Below are positions 59,661 to 64,000 of a DNA stretch of 64,000 bases, piece by piece. The notes beneath the pieces are model-generated. The model had not been told where the DNA came from, did no database searches, and saw nothing but the letters and a program-made list of their open reading frames with translations. A program made the position numbers and the translations under genes. Source of the DNA: Mytilus trossulus. Lineage: Eukaryota; Mollusca; Bivalvia; Mytilida; Mytilidae. Every line of letters begins with the position of its first letter. Positions within the stretch are counted from its first letter, which is position 1. The stretch is taken from the NCBI RefSeq assembly GCF_036588685.1, contig NC_086373.1, positions 51,963,164 to 52,027,163 of the forward strand, given 5' to 3'.

Positions 59661-60624
59661 AAAAAGTTTTACATACCATGTATTCCGGATTCTTTCAATC
59701 GTGTATAAGCTGCCTTAACAACATTAGATTCGTATCCAAAGTCAAGAATGGTTTGTACTGCTGGGTTATTTTTGAAACCATTTATTCCAAGAGGAGATTT
59801 CTTTGGTTTGTTTTCTGCCAACTGTAACATTAAGAAAAAAGTAGCTGTATCTGAAGGAATACACCTCAGGAATGCAGCATCACACAACATACATACACAT
59901 ATAATTGATTTGATTTCTGTTTTTGTCATAAAGATATACTAGGCTAATATTTGTGTACGAACTCTTCAAGCTGATTTTTTTTATCTAGCTTATAATATAT
60001 CAAAGTGTCGTAACAGAAAAGTCTAATTATCAATTTGTACTTACATTTTCAGTAATTTCCGGATTTTGTCCCTTTTGTACATCCTCAATAAACTTCTCAC
60101 CCTTACATTGGATGACAAATGGACACTTAGGATACCATCGGGCATGCTCTGTCCAAGGCAAATCTCCTTCCTCCCATCGTCTCAAACCTCCTCCGCAAAA
60201 GAAGCATCTGCAGTGATCCTCGGTACCTAGATATATAATATTTAAAATTCATCAAAAGTTAAATTGTAAAATTGAAAAAAAAAATATCGGAAAGACAGCG
60301 CTAATTTGTTGAAAAAATACATACCTGCTCAATTAAAATAGCTTTAATCGTTTGAATTTTGAAGCTGCCTTTCCGTCTAACATCTCCAATTTCCTGGAAA
60401 AAAATCTCTAAGAAATGATTTTTTAAAAATTTATATATGTTTCTATAACTTTTATTTTGAAGTAAGCTTAACTTGTCTAATATCTGAATCATCATGCAAA
60501 TATCAATATGCAGAACTGAATCATAAAAATTCGAACTACATTACTACTTATAATAATTTGTACACTCAATTGACAGTTAATTACCGGTATAAAAGAAACC
60601 TGCATTTACCAAATCCTCTGGTGT

Positions 60625-60627
60625 TTA
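60625..60627 (-). other. In-frame TAA in BIR2 of gene C
   Basis: The minus strand reads GACTTGTTCTAAACACCAG. The aligned positions in genes A and B read Leu-Pro-Gln-Thr-Pro and Leu-Thr-Gln-Ser-Pro, so the stop sits on the Gln codon and one transition (CAA to TAA) explains it. The remaining 12 codons of the exon stay in frame to the GT donor at 60584. Confidence 0.9.
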
Positions 60628-61949
60628 GAACAAGTCAGAAGGCCAGTTAGTAAATGATGAAAATCGAGTTGTCTTTATAGCATATTTAGGATATTTTGGT
60701 TTTTCAAGACAAATACCGATGTTCATTGGTGCTGAAATTGAAGCCGAAGATCGCGCCGAATTTATAACCGTTGGTGTCAATGTTCGTTGTGGGACAACAT
60801 TTGTATCCGGTATGCGAATAAGACCAGTTGTGTTGTTTCTAGAGTACATGTTTTGCGTCTGGTTTGTACCTATATGTGATGAAATGGCTTCACTGCTTTC
60901 CCTCTGCCTGTCAGATACATTATTTACTAGGTTTTCGGATATTTCACTATTTCGAGTTGACGTTATATTCCTCTCAACTGTAACAATATGTTCATGATTT
61001 CTGTCAACTGGGGCAGTATTATTTTCATTATTCCTGTCAACTGTAAACGTATTATCATGATTAGCCCTTGCTTCATTTGCACCTTGTTCCCCTACAAATT
61101 CACAATGTTTATCACTGACAACTGATAAATTTTTAGTATCTGCTGCGTTTCCACACGCTCCAGCAGAGGAATGAGCTCCGTCACATGCAGGAATAGTCAC
61201 ATGATTTTGTTTTGACGTAGCACTTAAATGTTTTATGACAAAGGGACATTCTGGTGTCTTTCCCTTATGGATTTCTTTTGGGTCGTCTGTTGATTTCCAG
61301 TGTTTATGTTTCGATTTACAAAAATAACAGATAACTTCGTCTCCATTTCCGTTATAGTAATATCCAGCTTTGGCCAGCTTTATTACTGAAATATTTGTGT
61401 TTGGATAAGATGCAAAACTTGACAATCTACACCACTCAAATTGCATAGATTCGTTCAAATAACTGGATTGTTTTGATTTTTGTTGATCTACAAATTTGTT
61501 GTATTCCTCAGGGTCTAATAGGTACGTCTTCAAAAACGTTTTTGGGTAAAAATGAAATGGTCTCACAAATCTGTTTAGCCATGCTTTACATTTCGGCATG
61601 TAATAATCTCTTTTTGACTTAAGTGTCATCCATGACATTTTATTACGATGATCATGAAACAAACTGTTACTATCCGTATGTTTTTTGAATATATTCATGA
61701 ACTCACTTTGAAGTGTTTGGACAATAGTCATGACACAAGAAATTATTGTAACAAGCACGACATAGTTTGATTTTGTTGTCTTTTGTTTAATGACATTATT
61801 CCTCGTATTAGTTGGGATTGAGGTTTGCGACTTCTCGTCATCAGTACACTGAACATGTCCGGCATTGGACTTGTCCTCTTCTTGGTATATAGCATCACAT
61901 TCCTGCGTTGTTTCCATGATTTCATCATCCGTTGGTATAGCCATGACTA

Positions 61950-62530
61950 AGTTTAACTTTAATGTCCAATTCACTACGTTGTTTGTAAAATAAAGTCGGT
62001 AAATGGTTATGTTTGGAATGTATGTTATATAAATAATATTAAAACATGCCTAGAGAGATACTACCAAATCGTGTCTAATGTTTATCACACATGATCTTTT
62101 TGATATGGTTTGAAAACAACTTACATTTACATGTAACTTAGTTACATGCTTACAAAGGCGTTCAATATAAATATTGCAAATTTATAAGAATTACATCATA
62201 TAAATCTAGTCGACATTGACCTTGGTACTGGTTTTTTTTCATGAACAGCAACTGTCAGCAGACTGTTTTCTAGTGGAGTGATACGTGCATATAATGACTA
62301 AACATATGAGTGATTCGACTTTCTACATGTATCTATCTATGTATCTGTATTTTTACGTAAAAACAATTATTACATTACAGGAAACCCGAATGTTATATTT
62401 TAGGATGCTTGTACATCCTTAAATGCATATATTTATGTTTAAAGCTGTTAACATTTATGCATGTAAGAGAAAGATCATTTTCTGATATAAATATACAAGC
62501 TAAACAATATACAATGTATCTTTAGTTTCA
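61950..62530. other. Upstream of gene C
   Basis: Expected to contain the gene C promoter. The frame is open for ten codons above the ATG but has no further ATG. No clear TATA box seen. Confidence 0.5.
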
Positions 62531-62534
62531 CAGA

Positions 62535-63480
62535 TGAGATCGGATATGTTCCTAACTCGTAACTATAATACCCTTGTTAAATAGACTATTTACCGAATTT
62601 AAACATAAGCAACACGACGGCTGCGACATGTGGAGCAGGATCTGCTTACCCTTCTGGAGCACCTGATATCACCACTAGTTTGTGATGGGGTTCATGTTGC
62701 TTGGTCTTTAGTTTTCCATGTTGTGTTTTCTGTACAATTTTTCCGACGTAGTCGGTAAAGTTTCGGTTTGTGCACTTTGAACTTAAGGACGCTTCACTAT
62801 GGCAACAGACTACCCATGCTCGAAAATCCTTTCTGCGATTGGACAAAATGCTGTTATGGTGGGTGATTTGGTTGTGTTTGAAAAAACGTCTCGAAAATTA
62901 TATCGTGATGAAAAGCAAGTGTTTATTCGGGACAATTATATAATTTTTACTGTTAATGTGTTGTACGAACGTACATGACTTTTAGAACGCACCTACATTG
63001 TACGCATGTGAGATTTCCGCGGGGTTTTGGTGAATGTAAACAGAAAGATACTACTTACACTACCAATAGTTTCTAGCTTTGTTAACCATGAATTAAGTTT
63101 AATGTAAACAGTAGTAAATGTATATTTATTTCTTTTTATTTACACTAGATTTTTTGACAAATAACATTTTTAGGTGTCATTACAATATTCTTATATATTA
63201 TTGCCTTAATATAACCAGACTTAAGTAAAGAATTTCTTGTAGGTACATTCAGATGGAGATTTCATTAAAGAGGTCTTGCATCATTAAGTCATTGTGCTTC
63301 TGAAGGTTACCGAAATGATAGTTTTTAACATATACTCAAATTGAAATACGTCGGATATCATTTTTAAAGATAGTTCTTGTTTTTCTGTTTGTCTTTTTAT
63401 TTTTAGCCATCACGTTGTCAGTTTATTTTCTATTTATAAGTTTGACTCTCCCTCTGGTAGCTTTTGTTCCTCTTTTAGAT
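62535..63480 (+). repeat. Family 3 copy split by a nested insertion
   Basis: 62535-62742 matches 10525-10745 and 63376-63480 continues it (GTTTTTCTGTTTGTCTTTTT). The intervening 630 bp (about 62743-63375) is absent from other family-3 copies and begins TTTTTCCGACGTAGTCGG. I found no clear target duplication around it. Confidence 0.65.
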
Positions 63481-64000
63481 CGAACAACTTGGTTCTTGAA
63501 AAACTGGCAAATATATTTTAAATAGGACAGATAACATTTAAAGTCAGCAAGTAAACATGAAACAGTATTTAAAACAAAAAATTGAAGATCATGTGTGTAT
63601 TTTCGAAAGTAAAAGTAGTACGATATAAATTGTTTTTGTTTTCTAATGTAACAGAAGAAAATTGTAAAAATTACAAAAACATACATTGACATTGTATTGA
63701 TATACACATAACGAATTACAGAAAACAAATTTTAAGCTTGTTTTTTAATTGTTAAACACATACATACCACTTTCAGAAACATAAATACCATGGTACAATG
63801 TATTATAAGTCTTTCCATATATCGATATTATTAAATGATTTCATAAGTGATCTAGATCGTTCGGTTTCACGTGGAGCCCACATGGTTACTGTCAATGAGT
63901 ATGATATACAATTTTTTACACAAACAATGATCAAGTTATATAACTTACATACACGTTACACCTTAAGCTTGTTTACGCATTCAGAATTATTTTATTTTTA
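63481..64000. other. Non-coding window end
   Basis: AT-rich. A 101-codon minus-strand frame (63423-63728) partly covers the family-3 repeat and is not called. Confidence 0.5.

Larger units (their letters stand above)
57823..61944 (-). pseudogene. Gene C: IAP of the TM-BIR-BIR-UBA-RING type with a premature stop
   Basis: Minus-strand exons: 61944-60585, 60226-60045, 59821-59677, 58870-58691, 58022-57823, with the same phases as gene A and an identical 200-nt last exon. Start is the ATG at 61944 (G at -3 and +4). A hydrophobic helix lies at about 60-79. BIR1 spans about 170-237 with C206, C209, H226, C233. The linker holds repeated VDRN/VERN motifs. BIR2 begins near 60690, but codon 440 (60625-60627) is TAA where A and B have Gln. 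The preceding residue is Phe where A has Pro and B has Thr. Past the stop, the same frame and splice junctions continue through the BIR2 zinc site, a UBA-like exon (LDFGYESNVVKAAY) and an intact IAP RING ending in TGA. It would be 688 residues if read through and 439 as read. Intact downstream frames suggest a recent mutation, a polymorphic null or a base-call error. A truncated TM-BIR1 protein is the alternative. Confidence 0.85.

Noticed and set aside
61945-61974. Ten extra N-terminal codons for gene C
   Set aside because: That extension starts at GTG with no ATG; the ATG at 61944 has a strong context.

Overview
This window looks like a piece of an animal nuclear genome, most probably a bivalve mollusc and plausibly a mussel. 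The DNA is AT-rich. It contains intron-split genes with canonical GT/AG junctions, a tRNA-derived SINE, several dispersed repeat families of a kind I associate with mussel genomes, and inhibitor-of-apoptosis (IAP) genes of the type expanded in bivalves. The species assignment is inference. I see no bacterial or viral gene organisation, rRNA, functional tRNA gene or CRISPR array.

The host genes form a tandem, same-strand (minus) cluster of three IAP/BIRC-like genes. Gene A spans 22114-26952, gene B 43800-50168 and gene C 57823-61944. I rebuilt their exons by hand, and all junctions agree in phase. A and C share an unusual order: N-terminal cytosolic stretch, one transmembrane helix, a conserved pre-BIR segment, BIR1, a low-complexity linker, BIR2, a UBA-like helix bundle and a C-terminal IAP RING. 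Gene B has one BIR plus UBA-like region and RING, and its 5' end is uncertain. Gene C carries an in-frame TAA inside BIR2, so it is a pseudogene, a null allele or a truncated protein. Together they would make E3 ubiquitin ligases of cell-death or innate-immune signalling, and A, if intact, may be membrane-anchored.

The most striking object lies between A and B: an 8,286-bp mobile element at 28132-36417. It has 43-bp terminal inverted repeats (41/43 identical) flanked by a perfect 9-bp direct repeat, ATGATAAAC. Both arms are kilobase arrays of the same 36-bp minisatellite in opposite orientation. This is the architecture of Foldback elements, and 9-bp duplications are typical of Foldback and Mutator-like elements. 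Inside the right arm, on the minus strand, lies a previously unrecognised candidate gene of tiny exons (44/45 and 28 nt). They form a repeated 24-codon cassette with exons separated by array introns, ending in a 46-codon terminal exon with stop and AATAAA. A TATA box sits directly inside the right terminal repeat.

The rest is repeat-rich intergenic DNA. 1-5.4 kb holds dispersed repeats, including the AGCTCACCTGGCC family. 5.6-6.6 kb has inverted 21-bp arrays and a SINE with an inverted body copy. 14.3-16.5 kb is a Harbinger-like element with TAA duplication. 19.2-20.2 kb is a six-unit tandem repeat. 37-38.2 kb has a segment duplicated inside an inverted repeat. 41.4-42.0 kb is a dead LINE fragment. 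45.4-46.3 kb is another AGCTCACC-type element. 58.2-58.7 kb is a 411-bp palindrome in an intron of gene C. No other host protein-coding gene could be supported.
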